A DNA stretch of 64,000 nucleotides from Agelas oroides (GCA_949130485.1 OX422195.1:7100566-7164565), one strand, 5' to 3'. Shown: positions 1 through 13,195, counted from the stretch's first letter. Notes: generated by a model not told the origin, from the letters alone. A program made the numbers and translations.

Positions 1-3000
1 GTGGTTTAGCTGGGAAAACCCAGTTTACAACCAATAATGCTATTAAGGCTAAAAATTCCCCAGGACCGTGGTTTCATGTCCCCTCCAAAGGACACACAAC
101 AAGAAACCTTTTAAATTTTGAGATTGAGCTGAGTGCATCCTGAAAGAGAAATAAATCTATATTTAATCTGAATCTTTGGTAGATGGTTTCAAACAAAAGT
201 ACATGTATTCTTATCTAATTGTTTACACTAACTGGTAGGGCTTTTCATTTTGCTTTCAATACAATCCCGCAAGAAAATGTAGAAAGTCTCACGAAAACAT
301 TGCCTGTGTTGGGTGGTGTTTGAAGAGAACAAGCAAAACACAGATGGTTGAAACTGGAGATACCCATGCATGCGGGTAACCACCATAGTACACACTTTCT
401 TTAGCAACAAACCAATCAGCGACTCAAATATTTCAGTCTGTGAACTGTTGTCAGCTGAACTACAACCTATGATGTAAGGATGATGTCATCAAATATAGTC
501 CAGTGCAGCGTAGCTCTATCCTCTGTTGTTGAGGAGAGAGCCTGGGAACAAGGCCAAGTACAGCTAGTGTAATGGTCGCCATAGGGCCAGCATTTTTGGG
601 GCCAGATCATTAGCACAGCTACGTAGGACTAGTACAACTGCATGGGACCAGGAGTAGTGGCTATAATAAAGAGGTGGCTCCCCTCAACGGTGTTCCATTG
701 TACAAATTATTGTTGTGAAAGAGAGGGTGTTGCGAAATGCTTTAGTTCCCGGTAGTTACTACAAATGGATGTTAGCAGCTGGTAATGAGCCATTACTGTT
801 TCATACCTAGCTTTACGCCAGTTTGAAATACCTAGAATAGTTGGTCGTGCATGCAACAGGAGCAAAACAGATTTCTCAATACTAGAACTACACATTACCA
901 TGGTCACTTCCTGTGGGATGTAAATCGTGTATATGTAACATACTTACATCGTAGAACACAACCCATTGTACCAAACCCAAGCATGATAATAATATTATTT
1001 TCAATGAGGAACAACAACATGAAAGGCCATGCAGACAACACTTCAAGCAGCAAGTAAGTAACATGTTGTTGGGAGACCGCGGCTACAAGTCTAAGAGTTG
1101 TACTTCAGGTAACATTAACAAAGTCCGTATTACCAAGGCAACAAATTAGAATGTTGCACATATCTCCTTTTACAGTGGTGTTGCCCAGGTAACAGATTAT
1201 ATATGTACCTGCTCCCTTGGGAGATAAATTCACAACATCTCACTCTATCAAAGAACAATCACAACTGTCATCAATCCAACCTGGAAGTCAACAACAATGA
1301 TTATAAAAACGGAAGCAACATGTTGCCTGGAAACAGTCATGAATCTCATTACAGGACAGCTAACAAGTGTGATTACATAAGCTGTTGCCTAGAAACATTC
1401 ATGAATCTCATTACTAGCACTTGCCCACAATACAGAGATGTGATGATCTCAGGATGTGAATGCGAAAACATGGTTTGATGACAACAGAAGTTCAGTTCCA
1501 ATCTTGGTGTCCCTGTGTATATTGTACTGCATGGAGCCCGCTGCCACAGCTGCACCCACAATAAAACCACAACTGTCAGTATATCCAGATGGTTTCCAAA
1601 TGGGTAGGGCTAACCAAATCCAGAGGGCAACAGCAGAACAGCTGTCTTTTTTTCGTTTTCCTTGTATCTCTCACTTAATTGTAGGGGATTGATGTAATTA
1701 CCACCTACCTGCATCTTCTACATAGCTGCACTGTTGCTCTTTGGAATTAGTAAACACATAGTATGTTAACCATATACTTATTTAGTGTCCATACAAACAG
1801 AGTCCAATTAGTTTCAAATAACACTCTAATTGAGTGAGTAATTGCACTCTCATCCAATCAGGTGTGCGCACGTTTCTAAACACAATTGGTGTTTTGGCCA
1901 TCAGCCCTAGCAACAAGATGGCTACTGGGCTGCTGTTCGATCTTGTGGCAAATTATGCTCAGCCTTCGCCCTATTATGCTTTACCAGCATTGCTGGTAAA
2001 ACTCTCCTATTATGCCCAGTATTATGCTAGCTAGCTAGCTTGACTGTGTTGTGTATATGCATGTGCAGTATGTGCAACTGACGATGCTATTATAGACCCA
2101 ACTCAGCCGACTGAGCCGAGGTGTGACCGTCCTCAGCGAGGTGTGACCATCCTCAGTGTTGTATTCTTGAAAAAACTAAACCCGCTAGTTAAATCAGATT
2201 TAGCACGTGAAAAGAAAGCTGAGTTGAGAACCCAAAATCTACAGGGGCTGGCAAGAAAAGAAAGGCTGGTGCAACCTTCCCAGACTGTGATTTACTTTCA
2301 ATTAATCGGCCTATTATGCCGGCATATGCTCCTATGCTACAAGGTACTTATTATGCTTGAAAATTATGTCGCGAATGCCTATCACTGTAAAAGTAGCGAA
2401 ATAGTCATGAAACACTGTGAAAACAAAACAAAGAGGTACCTAATATGGCATAAATTATTAAAGTAGTGGTGTGGTGCGTATGCGAAACTACATGTGGCCT
2501 AGGCATGGCCGACTCGTGGCAAGATGTGAACGGGTATGTAACGCCTATGCAGTAAGAAGCTCTAGGGATCGCCTTCTGTTCACACCATGCCCATATTAGT
2601 GCACCAGCACTGTGGAGTCTTATTGTTGCTGAGTTCTCATACGTTGTACTCAGTGATGGACACAGAAACTATGATCTCAACAGTTAGGCTCATCTGGTGC
2701 CAATAATCAAATCAGTGTGTTGATACAAAGCAACCTTTCTTGCAAGCTTCAATTCTTTCTTAATCCCACAGACCCTAGCAGACAATAGGGTCCTCTCAGT
2801 CACTGAAGTTTCACTTTGAGTCAGAGAAAGGGAATTAACAAAGACAGCAAGTAAGCCTTGGTAGTCTTATTTCCAGGCCCAACCACCCAGGCTGACCACC
2901 CAGCCCGCCACCCAGCCCGCCACCCAGCCCGCCACCCAGCTCGTCCACCCGACCACCTTTCTGTTGATTGCAGTACAATAGAGTGCACTGTAAGCAGCAA

Positions 3001-3421
3001 TTCTGGAAGATCGACTTTTTTAAAGAAACAGCTCGTTCTCCAGAATGGTTTTGAGTAAGTACTGGAAAGTCATACCACAGTTTGCCCCATTGAATGGTCT
3101 TCATGCAGATATTTGTATCTTACGAATCGGTGCAGTACAAGCAGAGCGCCTTTGCATTTTTGTTCAATGGAAGTTTGCATGGGATAAAATTAAAATGAGT
3201 GCAACTTCCGCATACATTGAGTGTGCAACTGGAAAGTGGTAACACTCGATAGAGCTCACTGAAAAGTTTCTTCAGAAACATAGATATTGAACTTTTGCAA
3301 AGACCACAGTCAGCGCTTTATAAAAGAAGTTTTGAATGTCCGGCATCCCTAGCTACTGTAAGCAATGGAAGTTCAAGAATGAGGCTCATTCACACCCACT
3401 CTTTCTGTCACTTGCAGTACA
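1..3421. other. Repeat-rich stretch without a recognised gene
   Basis: No reading frame here looks like a conserved protein. It holds a TTATGC-rich section near 1930-2460 and a short 12-bp tandem repeat (CACCCAGCCCGC-like, about four copies) at 2895-2942. The short open frames overlapping the tandem repeat are only its translations. It could be intergenic or a large intron of a gene whose exons I cannot see. Confidence 0.5.
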
Positions 3422-3430
3422 GTAGAGTGT

Positions 3431-3506
3431 AGCCTCGTTCCCAGACTTTCCCCGCCTACTGCATACTGCAAAAACTGGAGGCAGGGAAGGCCTGGGAACG
3501 AGGCTA
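3431..3506. mobile_element. Palindromic MITE with 9-bp target-site duplication
   Basis: Begins AGCCTCGTTCCCAG and ends CTGGGAACGAGGCTA, with inverted ends. The 9-bp sequence GTAGAGTGT lies on both sides (3422-3430 and 3507-3515), which indicates transposition. It has no coding capacity, so it would have depended on a transposase supplied elsewhere. Confidence 0.8.
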
Positions 3507-4461
3507 GTAGAGTGTACTGTAGATGATGGATAGCTGGGTGAAGGTCTGGAAATCCAAAAGGCTACTGAGCTGTAACTAATGCATACACAGAAAGTTGCTA
3601 ACACATTTCAGCTTTGTTCCCTGCCCCCTTACCAGCTTTCTGGAAGAGGTTAAATTTGTTGTATTAAAGAAATTTCGATACAATATTCCCCAAGAAGAAA
3701 ATACAACTCTGGTACGTGTATACATAATATGACTGATAGGTTGGCTGTGGGGTAATTTTATCCTAAATCCCACTCAATTGGGAAAATTACACCCAGTAAA
3801 CAAAACAGTATAGGTTTTATTTGGAACTAAGGCTGCTATTGTAGTAGTCAACACAAACATATGAGTTCACCTCCAGGGACTAAAGTAACTTGTTAGTTGT
3901 GTAACAATAACAGAGGTAACGGGTGTCATGGCAACAAGATTTTACCCCTCATCTCTGACTGACTGCATGCCATAGCTATGTAATCAGCAATATACCCTCC
4001 CTGGAGGGTGGTTGTTTTACACATTGATGTCAGGTGTATGCAAGACCACTGCCCAAGGAGGGGTATAAACATTACAACTTGTTACCATGGCAACACCACT
4101 GTGGAAGAGAGATATGAGCAACATTCAATTCTTATATGTTCCCATGGTAACCAGTTACATCTTCACCTCAAGACCTGTCCAGAAACTAATTTTGGACTTG
4201 GTTCAAAATTAATCCACTGTGCCATGGTCTATTCACCTCGTCTTTGCCGGACAAACGTCTTTTGTTAGACAAAACTTGTGAAGTTGACGGCTCTGTTTTT
4301 TTTTAATAGACAGTACATACATTCAAAGTGGCAGGCGTAGTGTGAATCTGAAGCCATGCCTTGCATTCAAGGATAAACAATTAACCCTTGCCCCTTCTGT
4401 CTTAAGGTACAGTTTAGATTTAAGCTTGTCTCCAAGCCTGGGAAAAGTGGTGCCAAATGGC

Positions 4462-4710
4462 AAAACCTCTGACAGTCGTCTCGCCATTTACTGGTCAAAT
4501 GTCACATCCACCAAAACCTCTGACAGTCACCTCGCCATTTACTGGTCAAATGTCACATCCACCAAAACCTCTGACAGTCGCCATTTACTGGTCAAATGTC
4601 ACATCCACCAAAACCTCTGACAGTCGCCATTTACTGCATGGTCAAATGTCACATCCACCAAAACCTCTGACAGTCGCCTCACCATTTACTGGTCAAATGT
4701 CACATCCACC
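4462..4710. repeat. 51-bp minisatellite, five copies
   Basis: The unit starts AAAACCTCTGACAGTC and recurs at 4462, 4513, 4564, 4610 and 4660. Two copies are shortened by 5 and 1 bp. Because 51 is a multiple of three, it produces long open frames that are not evidence of a gene. Confidence 0.85.
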
Positions 4711-5437
4711 AAAAAGTTCAGAAAGTTGTGCTAGATGGTGCAGGCCAGGTGAGGCCATCTAAACAAAGCTAGTTTTCAGCCAACGCTTCTCCTTCACAGA
4801 TTCCAACAGTAATCAGGCGTTGTTGAATAATCTAAACTAAAATTACCAGTTCTCAGGACTTGTAACCTTAGTCTTACCCACAGAACAAGACGGTGCGGAC
4901 CATATCAAACAAAAATCCTTTTTCCGTAACAAAAGAGCCTCTGGTTCCGTTTAAGACTAAAATAGATTTCTCCAATCAGGTCAAGAGAGCCAATTTGACT
5001 GCTGCACTCCGTACATGTGGCAAGCTACAGCCTACACATCCTGCTAATTAATGACCCTAACAAGAAATGATATCTGTTGCCATGGCAATAGGTACCTTAT
5101 AGCTACCTGGCTCCTCACAGTGTGTGGTGGGTTTGGTGGTCAATTCATCCCCAAAAGGGTAAGGGGTGGTTAGTACTGCATGTCTAGCACAGGTATTGTG
5201 TAATTACCACTGTAACAGAGCTGGGCAGAACCCTGGCTCAAGTGGGGACCAAATGTTAATTCCCTTACTAATTTTATCTAATGTACATGATTAGTTAGTT
5301 GTTATACAAGGCCTTCAACATAGGGTGCTTCCCTAGAACACCTGGCTCCTAGGCCGCAACAAAAAAATGGTGGTAGGTGTAAGTATACCTCCATTGGTGA
5401 CTTGGTGTCTTAGAAAGAGATCCTAGCACTCTAAAAA

Positions 5438-5722
5438 TCAACGATGGAGGGCCGGGAAATCAGGTTGGGGTGGAAGTGCCTGTGCACTTCTGTTGGATTT
5501 TTGAGTACATGCAGTTCTGATGTGTTTCTTGGGAATGCTAACCACACGCATAGCTACCTTTGCAAGCAACAGCTGTGAACACAAAGCAGAAAGGCTACAA
5601 CGCCTTTGCAAATGTGTGGCTCAGCAGAAGGTTATTTTAGCAATTAAATTCCTAAAAATTCTGCAGTGTGCACTAGCCCATTTACCACACCCTCATTTCG
5701 TTCTTCAGAGGGTGTAGGAATG
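5438..5722. mobile_element. Degenerate copy of the 371-bp inverted-repeat element
   Basis: This stretch shares its interior order with the intact element at 7959-8329: a GGGGTGGAAGTG segment, GATGTG...ATGCTAACC, a GTGAACAC segment and an A+T-rich end leading to ACACCCTC. It is diverged and the ends are eroded. No target duplication is visible. Confidence 0.55.
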
Positions 5723-6132
5723 AGACCACTCCATTGGCAAAGCAGACTCAACAGGGCTGTTACCAGGGCAACACTACCAGGCCACTCAAAGAATGTCAAC
5801 TCTTACTCCGATAAGTTGATAATGAGCATTGGCATTGAGTGTACGTACAAAGGAAGTGAACGTTCAGCCAAAACAGCCAACGTACACATTGCTGCCAGGA
5901 AGTGGCGTACAAAGTACCTCACCAACATAAACAATGATAAATGAATATATTTACATAATAATGGAAGGCACACGCCACAGCACTAGCCTGGATCCTCTAT
6001 AGCCTTGCTCTCAGGCCCATGGCAAGCTTTTTGTCCCTTGCAATATGGAGACACTGCATGAGTCCGGACATACAGCAGAACATACTCTATGTATATTGCT
6101 ATTTCACTTGTGTTTGATTTTCATGTTCCTTG

Positions 6133-6290
<158 letters not shown>

Positions 6291-6391
6291 AGCAGGACTA
6301 GTCTATCAAGGCAGATCATCTGTCAAGCCAGACTCTAGTCTATCAAGCCAGACTCTAGTCTATCAAGCCAGACCATCTGTCAAGCAGGACT

Positions 6392-6460
6392 CTAGTCTAT
6401 CAAGCCAGACCATCTCTCACCCTCTAAAAAGGTGAGAGATGGTCTGGCTTGATAGACTAG
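6392..6460. repeat. Perfect 30-bp inverted repeat
   Basis: Arms 6392-6421 and 6431-6460 are exact reverse complements separated by 9 bp. The left arm belongs to a short direct-repeat run built on CTATCAAGCCAGAC (6301-6420), so the hairpin probably arose by local inverted duplication between the two CA arrays. Confidence 0.85.
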
Positions 6461-6519
6461 AGCAGAACATACTCTATGTATATTGCTATTTCACTTGTGT
6501 TTGATTTTCAAGTTCCTTG

Positions 6520-6560
<41 letters not shown>

Positions 6561-6806
6561 GCCAACATTTCCATAATAGCAAATGTTTTGCATGTTAATT
6601 GGTACAATAGTAGCTAGCTACGCTCATGTGGTACATTATTTGGTACGAGCACCCACACACAATCCCTCTCTATCATCCTATTCTAACATCACTCATGTGA
6701 AATTATGTACCAGGCTCCCATAAATCCCGTACTGCAAGCGATGAAGCGAGGCCAGGTTCTCTACACTAGGCTCGTTCCCAGGCTCTGGAGGGAAGAGCCT
6801 GGGAAT

Positions 6807-7323
6807 GAGGCCAGGTTCTCTACACTAGGCTCTGGAGGGGAGAGCCTGGGAACGAGGCCAGGTTCTCTACACTAGGCTCTGGAGGGGAGAGCCTGGGAAC
6901 GAGGCCAGGTTCTCTACACTAGGCTCTGGAGGGGAGAGCCTGGGAACGAGGCCAGGTTCTCTACACTAGGCTCTGGAGGGGAGAGCCTGGGAACGAGGCC
7001 AGGTTCTCTACACTAGGCTCTGGAGGGGAGAGCCTGGGAACGAGGCCAGGTTCTCTACACTAGGCTCTGGAGGGGAGAGCCTGGGAACGAGGCCAGGTTC
7101 TCTACACTAGGCTCTGGAGGGGAGAGCCTGGGAACGAGGCCAGGTTCTCTACACTAGGCTCTGGAAGGGAGAGCCTGGGAACAAGGCCAGGTTCTCTACA
7201 CTAGGCTCTGGAGGGGAGAGCCTGGGAATGAGGCCAGGTTCTCTACACTAGGCTCTGGAGGGGAGAGCCTGGGAACGAGGCCAGGTTCTCTACACTAGGC
7301 TCTGGAGGGGAGAGCCTGGGAAC
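6807..7323. repeat. 47-bp satellite, 11 copies, built from MITE ends
   Basis: The unit starts GAGGCCAGGTTCTCTACAC and recurs every 47 bp with only scattered base changes. Each unit contains AGGCTCTGGAGGGGAGAGCCT, so it is internally palindromic, and the joints read CTGGGAACGAGG, the end sequence of the palindromic MITEs found elsewhere in the window. Confidence 0.9.
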
Positions 7324-7958
7324 AAGGCCAGGTCAGTCACTATTGCAGAATTCATCCCAAAATGGTCAGCATGTGGTCAGAACTGCATGGCTAGCAGCAG
7401 CTACATCTAATTACCACTAACTGGGCAGAACCCTGGCAGGAGTGGTTACTGACTAAAGCAGACACTGACTTTCAACCTGGGGTTAAGATTATGAAATTAA
7501 TGGGTGACATTGCACTTTGGTGATGTAATAACTACATATACATTCTATGATTTCATTGGTCATCTCACATTCCCAATAACAAAGGGCATTTGTGACAAGA
7601 GATTCAAATCAAACGAGCACACATTCTTTGGGGGGGGGGGGGGGGGGGGGGGTGGTGTGGAAGTAACATCAGTGGCACATATGCTCTTCACAGGGAAGGG
7701 ATGTGGAATGTCCTCATTCCCAGCTAGACCTCATTTGGCATGTATATTGCTCCAGTATAATATGCACAATTCGTGCTGGGGTTGGTTTTGGACCGAGGCT
7801 AGCATGGAAGAACCTTCCTTGGCACAACAGACTCACCAATATGTCATTACCATGGCAACACTACCAGGCTGATGAGGCTGTCTTTACTCTCAGGAAGTGA
7901 CTCCCCCAAATAATTAAAGATGTAAATATATTCATTGCTGTCAACAGCTGCCCAATCT

Positions 7959-8329
7959 TAGTATCGGAACCAGACCCTCGAAAAATCGAAAAGGAGGGTC
8001 TGGTATTTCGGATGGGGTGGAAGTGTACACTGCGCCCGGTATGCAGGCGCACTTCCGATTGGCCTTTGATTAGCATTCTGATGTGCGTTAATTAGAAATG
8101 CTAACCGCACGGGAGCCGTCTTCGCGTTTTGCTTCGTTTTAGAAAGCTGTGAACACTCAGCGGGAAATATTAGAACGTTTGTGCGAGTTTCTGGTCATCA
8201 GAAAGTTCTACTGGCTACGGAAGGTCCCGCAATTAATAAAATTCCTAACATTCCGCAGTGTACACTTCCACCCCGCCCTGTTTACCAGACCCTCCTTTTC
8301 GATTTTTCGAGGGTCTGGATCCGAGACTA
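7959..8329. mobile_element. 371-bp inverted-repeat element with 9-bp target duplication
   Basis: Starts TAGTATCGGAACCAGACCC and ends GGTCTGGATCCGAGACTA. Near each end there is also a sub-terminal hairpin around CGAAAAATCGAAAAGGAGGG. GCCCAATCT flanks both ends (7950-7958 and 8330-8338). No transposase is encoded, so I read it as a non-autonomous element. A diverged relative lies at 5438-5722. Confidence 0.85.
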
Positions 8330-8885
8330 GCCCAATCTCTCCACACTAACAATGTAAAAATATATTCATCTTTAGCTGGACAAGCTGGCAGGAAGTGATG
8401 CATCATTACACAACGGATGCCGGTAAAATGAATACACATAGCCAACACCGAAAACTATCACATACAGTATGGCTTAACTCTCTTAGCCTTGTTCCCAGGC
8501 CTCCTCCATGTTATTGCCAATGCAAATTGAAAATGGAGAGTCCTGGGTTCAAGGCTGTTTCTCACAGCTCACACAACCCGCTCGTGCTGATAATGCAACA
8601 GCTAGAACTGGTCTCGAATAGAAGAGTTGTAGCATTCCCAGACCATTACTGCCTCGAGTTATTGATCAAAGTATACAAATACAGATGACATGATGACATC
8701 TTCCTTCCGCAATAAGAATGATGTCATCATGTGCTGTTGACAAATACAGAGTGGAAGGTCTGAGAGCAGAGGAAGTCACGGTCACATGAGCTATGTGCTA
8801 ATGATTCAGAACATTGCAAAGACAAGAAATTGTGATTGCGAGGGGCCAAGATCATGACAGGTTCGGAGGGGGGGGGGGTTCTTAC

Positions 8886-9100
8886 GGTGCTGAAAGCATC
8901 TCACTAAGCTTTAGTGACCTCCAAACGACATTTGCGTGGATGTTGAGAACTGGATGAATGATGGGAATCATTCTCAGCCATTCATTGTGATCAGTCTCAG
9001 ACCAGAATATCGCTGTTGAATGCAGCAGGTTAGCAATTAACTTGGCAACCAGATCACATTCCAATGTCTTTGACGTCACTCGTGACAGATTTCTTCTGGT
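8886..9100 (-). CDS. Orphan exon candidate, unassigned
   Basis: On the minus strand a 215-base open stretch is bounded by a pyrimidine-rich acceptor ending TTTCCCAG and a strong donor GTAAGA, entering in phase 0 and leaving in phase 2. The translation (about 71 residues) mixes amphipathic helix-like segments with a W..MIPIIHPVLN motif and is not a simple repeat. Its W...P..H pattern faintly recalls RNF213-type proteins, but I would not name it on that. It lies downstream of the LIM-RGS-PX exons on the same strand. The last exon there ends in phase 1, so the two cannot be spliced directly. Confidence 0.3.
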
Positions 9101-9204
9101 CTGGGAAATCTAAATCTGATCAGGTGTGACGTCAGGTAGGCAGGGGTAGACACACAACAAATCTAAATCTGACTCAAACCAGGGATGTTAATCCACAGAT
9201 GGAG

Positions 9205-9464
9205 AAGGGGGACTGAGGGGGCCATGGAGCCCCTGGGACTGAGGGGGCTATGGAGCCCCTGGGACTGGGGGGGCCACGGAGCCCCTGGGACTGAGGGGGC
9301 CATGGAGCCCCTGGGACTGAGGGGCCCATGGAGCCCCTGGGACTGAGGGGGCCACGGAGCCCCTGGGACTGAGGGGGCCACGGAGTCCCTGGGACTGAGG
9401 GGGCCATGGAGCCTCGGGGACTGAGGGGCCCATGGAGCCCCTGGGACTGAGGGGGCTACGGAGC
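9205..9464. repeat. 26-bp minisatellite, about ten copies
   Basis: The unit is close to GGGACTGAGGGGGCCATGGAGCCCCT. Three units make 78 bp, giving 26-residue periodic open frames in all three minus-strand frames, which mark it as a minisatellite and not a coding region. Confidence 0.9.
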
Positions 9465-11542
9465 CAATGTCATGGTATTTTAACTTGATGTGCATCCAAT
9501 TGGAAAGTTAGTTCAGGGCTGTAGAGGTGGTGCGGCCAAAGTCATGAGTGTAAGCACGCGAAATGTAGGGGGGTCAGGTGGCAGCCCCCCTCCCCCCAGG
9601 AAATTTTTTTAATTACATGCTCCCAGAGATCATTTCTTTAGCCATTTTGGGGCCAAAAATGTTCTATCTTTTGTACTTCTTGGCAAGCAGGATTTAGGGA
9701 GTTACTACATATATACACGTCCACACAGAGGTAGATTGCGCGTAACCTAGTGCATGCAGCAGCCTTTAAGCATTAAGCTCAAGGTTCACGGGTAAAAAAA
9801 AAAAAAAAAAAAAGTAGAGATTATTCACTCCAGGATGCTTACAGAACATCAGCACATAAACCACATCCTGAGTGCACCATCAGCCAAGGAAACTGTGGAG
9901 CACCTGATAAGTCTCAAAAGAGAGATGAATGAATTATCACAAACCAAGATACCATACACAAAGAAAGTGGTGGGTGCTTTCACAAATTATAGTTGATTCA
10001 AAGGGGAAAGACAAGGTACTTCTTTAAAGATTGTCAACTGTCAATAAACTTCCACAAGGGAAGAATGAAGTTGTGAAAACACAATACCACAAGACAAAAC
10101 ATTAAAGGTTTATGTTACAGTACAGTGAGTTAAAACAACTTTCAGCTTCCAGCAGTGCAATATTCAAATCCCGTCTTGTGCCCAATTAAACCCCACCTTC
10201 TTACTAGTTAAGTTGTGAACCAAGTTGAATTTCTTGGGCTAGAGTGCACTATTGTGAATAGTGTACCCTAGCAACGTTCACCACACCCACCCCCAAAAAT
10301 TTGGATACCAGAGTTAGAGGGACAAAATTTTATTGCTGTAAGGGAAGTGTCGTAATACTTAACGCTTTAATTTGCAATCTCATTGGTCCTTATGAATAGG
10401 CCCAAGAAATATGGCTTTGTTCACCAGATTGTTTCTCACCACAGGAGGAGCACATGGGCTAGGCTCTGTCTGGTCAGGTCAAAATATGGAGCTGTATGCA
10501 GTGAAGAAGCGTCTAGAAGAGTCCATGGGCATGTCTTCCTCCCCACCCCCTAAATTTAAGGCTCAAGTTGGATATGGGGGCATTTCTTCAGAGTTTACTG
10601 CAGTTTGGGTCCTTAGTACAGTGCAGTGCTGTATTCATTGATGCCTACTCATTGCAGCAGAAGCTCCACCCACTATCCAGTACCTAGGTCTCATCACCAG
10701 GAGTTCAAGTTCTGACCAGTGACAGAAACTAGGTTCCATATCACCAGGGGATTGAGTAGCCTCATTCCCAGGCCTTCAAACTGGAGCCAAGGGGGGCCTG
10801 GGAATGAGGCACATCAGGTACTAGAGGTGGTAATGGTTACTGACCAGTGGGAGAACTGTGAGGGCAGAACACCCTTTAAGGCATCCTGTCTGAGGCTGTG
10901 TTACCATGGACACAGGTCATTCTATGCTAGCTCTACAAATTTGAAGGATCAGGGAACAGAAGCCCATTGAGAAACTGCACATGCACACGATGCCTGGAGC
11001 AACCATTGTCCTTCTGCTGCAGCCATCATAGTTGTGAACTGAGTCGGGTGGACTGCTTTCTAGTTTTTGATGAAAGAGAGTAACACACGACTTTCTGTAT
11101 GACCCCTCTTTCTTCAGTACATAGTTTTAGCCTGAAAAGTTGTCAGGTTGAAACCTGCCCAACCTGACTGGTGGCACCAGCCTGGCCGACTCTAAACTTC
11201 TGTCAACTATTGCTGTGCTGCGCATGAGTATACATATGTATGCACACTGAACTGTAAGTGTGCAAGTAATATATTGACTGGTACTGACATATGACTCGGA
11301 GTGAATCTTGTCTTGCACAAGTATGATGAGGCTACATGTCCAGGCCATGCAACCACAAGGAGTTGGGGGAGAGGGGAGGAGGGGGGAAGGTGGGGAGGTC
11401 ATATGGAACCCAGAAAAATACCATCCTTGATCTATTAGAACTTCAAAGGTGCTGGTGGTTGCCAGGGGTGCCCCCAGCAACAACCATCCCCTCCCAAAAT
11501 GCACAATTTGTTATTAGCTAGTGACTTCAAGCAGAACATGAC
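9465..11542. other. No confident gene; likely intron or downstream flank of the LIM-RGS-PX gene
   Basis: Contains a 20-base poly(A) run near 9793, an interspersed repeat around 10380-10445 that recurs near 25065-25130 and 25395-25440, and palindromic MITE remnants around 10758-10808. A plus-strand open stretch at 9834-9994 looks mildly protein-like but has no supporting start or partner exon. The remaining PX exons of the minus-strand gene should lie here or further left, but I could not identify them. Confidence 0.5.
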
Positions 11543-13195
11543 CTTTGTACCTTCTGTAGACCATGAATGCGGTACCCTCTATCTCCACGGTGACTTCATA
11601 CACCTGAGGGGGAGAGAGGGAAGCAGCCACAAGGACAATGGAATACATCCCTCGTATCCTGATGTTTCCAGTATAGTCACTGGGACAAGGCCAGTGATAT
11701 GCCTTAGACTTGAGTATTCCTCGACAGTCTCCTATTGGTGCACTAGTGTAAGATCTTCCTGCTCCCTCCCCTGACCCTCTCCACCTTCTCCCTCCCACAC
11801 CCTCTCTGCTCCCCTCCCCTGACCCTCTCCACCTTCTCCCTCCCACACCCTCTCTGCTCCCCTCCCCTGACCCTCTCCCTCCCACACCCTCTCTGCTCCC
11901 CTCCCCTGACCCTCTCCCTCCCACACCCTCTCCCTCCCACACCCTCCCTGCTCCCCTCCCCTGACCCTCTCCCTCCCAGCCCCTCTCTGCTCCCCTCCCC
12001 TGACCCTCTCCCTCCCAGCCCCTCTCTGCTCCCCTCCCCTGACCCTCTCCCTCCCAGCCCCTCTCTGCTCCCCTCCCCTGACCCTCTCCACCCTCTCCCT
12101 CTCTGCTCCCCTCCCCTGACCCTCTCCACCTTCTCCCTCCCACACCCTCTCTGCTCCCCTCCCCTGACCCTCTCCCTCCCACACCCTCCCTGCTCCCCTC
12201 CCCTGACCCTCTCCACCCTCTCTGTTTCCCCCCTGACCCTCTCCACCCCCTCCCACCCCCTCCCTGCTCCCCCCCTGACTCTCTCCACCCTCTCCCTCCC
12301 ACCCCCTCTCTGCTCCCCTCCCCTGACCCTCTCCACCCTCTCTGTTTCCCCCCCTGACCCTCTCCACCCCCTCCCACCCCCTCCCTGCTCCCCTCCCCTG
12401 ACTCTCTCCACCCTCTCCCTCCCACCCCCTCTCTGCTCCCCTCCCCTGACCCCCTCCATCCCCTCCCTGTTTCCCTCCCCTGACCCTTTCCACCCTCTCC
12501 CTCCCACCCCCTCTCTGCTCCCCTCCCCTGACCCTCTCCACCCTCTCTGCTCCCCTCCCCTCTCTGTTTCCCCCCACTTTCTTCCTTCTCCCTTTCCACC
12601 ACCTCCCCTTTCCCTCCTCTCCTCCCCACCCTCTCCATCCTCCCACTCCTCCTCATGCACCCTCCCCTCCTTCCCACCCTCCCCACCCTCCCCCTCCTCC
12701 CCATCCTCTCCCCCTCCCCCTCTTTCCCACCCTCTTACACTCTCCCTCTCCTTCCACACACACACACACTAAATAGAGAAAAACGTACATAGTACTTTGT
12801 GTTAGCTTGTCTCCTATCAAAGCTGGTGACAGTAGCCTTGATCACTTCTGTACCATCCCACCCTCCCACTCCCCCTCCTCCCCACCCTCTCCCTCCTTCC
12901 CACCCTCTCCATCCTTCCCACCCTCTCCATCCTCTCCATCCTTCCCACCCTCTCCATACTCCCCCTCCTCCCCACCCTCTCCATCCTTCCCACCCTCTCC
13001 ATCCTTCCCACCCTCTCCATCCTTCCCACCCTCTCCATCCTTCCCACCCTCTCCATCCTCTCCCTCCTCCCCACCCTCTCCCTCCTCCCCACCTTCTCCA
13101 TCCTTCCCACCCTCTCCATCCTCCCCCTCCTCCCCAACCTCTTCTCCTCCTCTCCCCACCCTCTTTCCACTCTCCCTCTCCTCCCACACACGCAT

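Noticed and set aside
9163-9495. Pro/Ser/Gly-rich periodic protein, collagen-like at first sight
   Set aside because: The 26-bp minisatellite gives similar peptides in all three minus-strand frames.
9834-9994. Plus-strand open stretch resembling a TFIIS N-terminal-type helix bundle (LISLKREMNELSQTKI)
   Set aside because: About 53 codons next to a poly(A) run, no partner exon and no decisive motif; similarity too weak to call.
11514-12765. Long Gly/Arg/Glu-rich open frames on the minus strand (up to about 396 codons)
   Set aside because: They are translations of the CT/GA-rich minisatellite, open in several frames at once, and the region lies in an intron of a better-supported gene.
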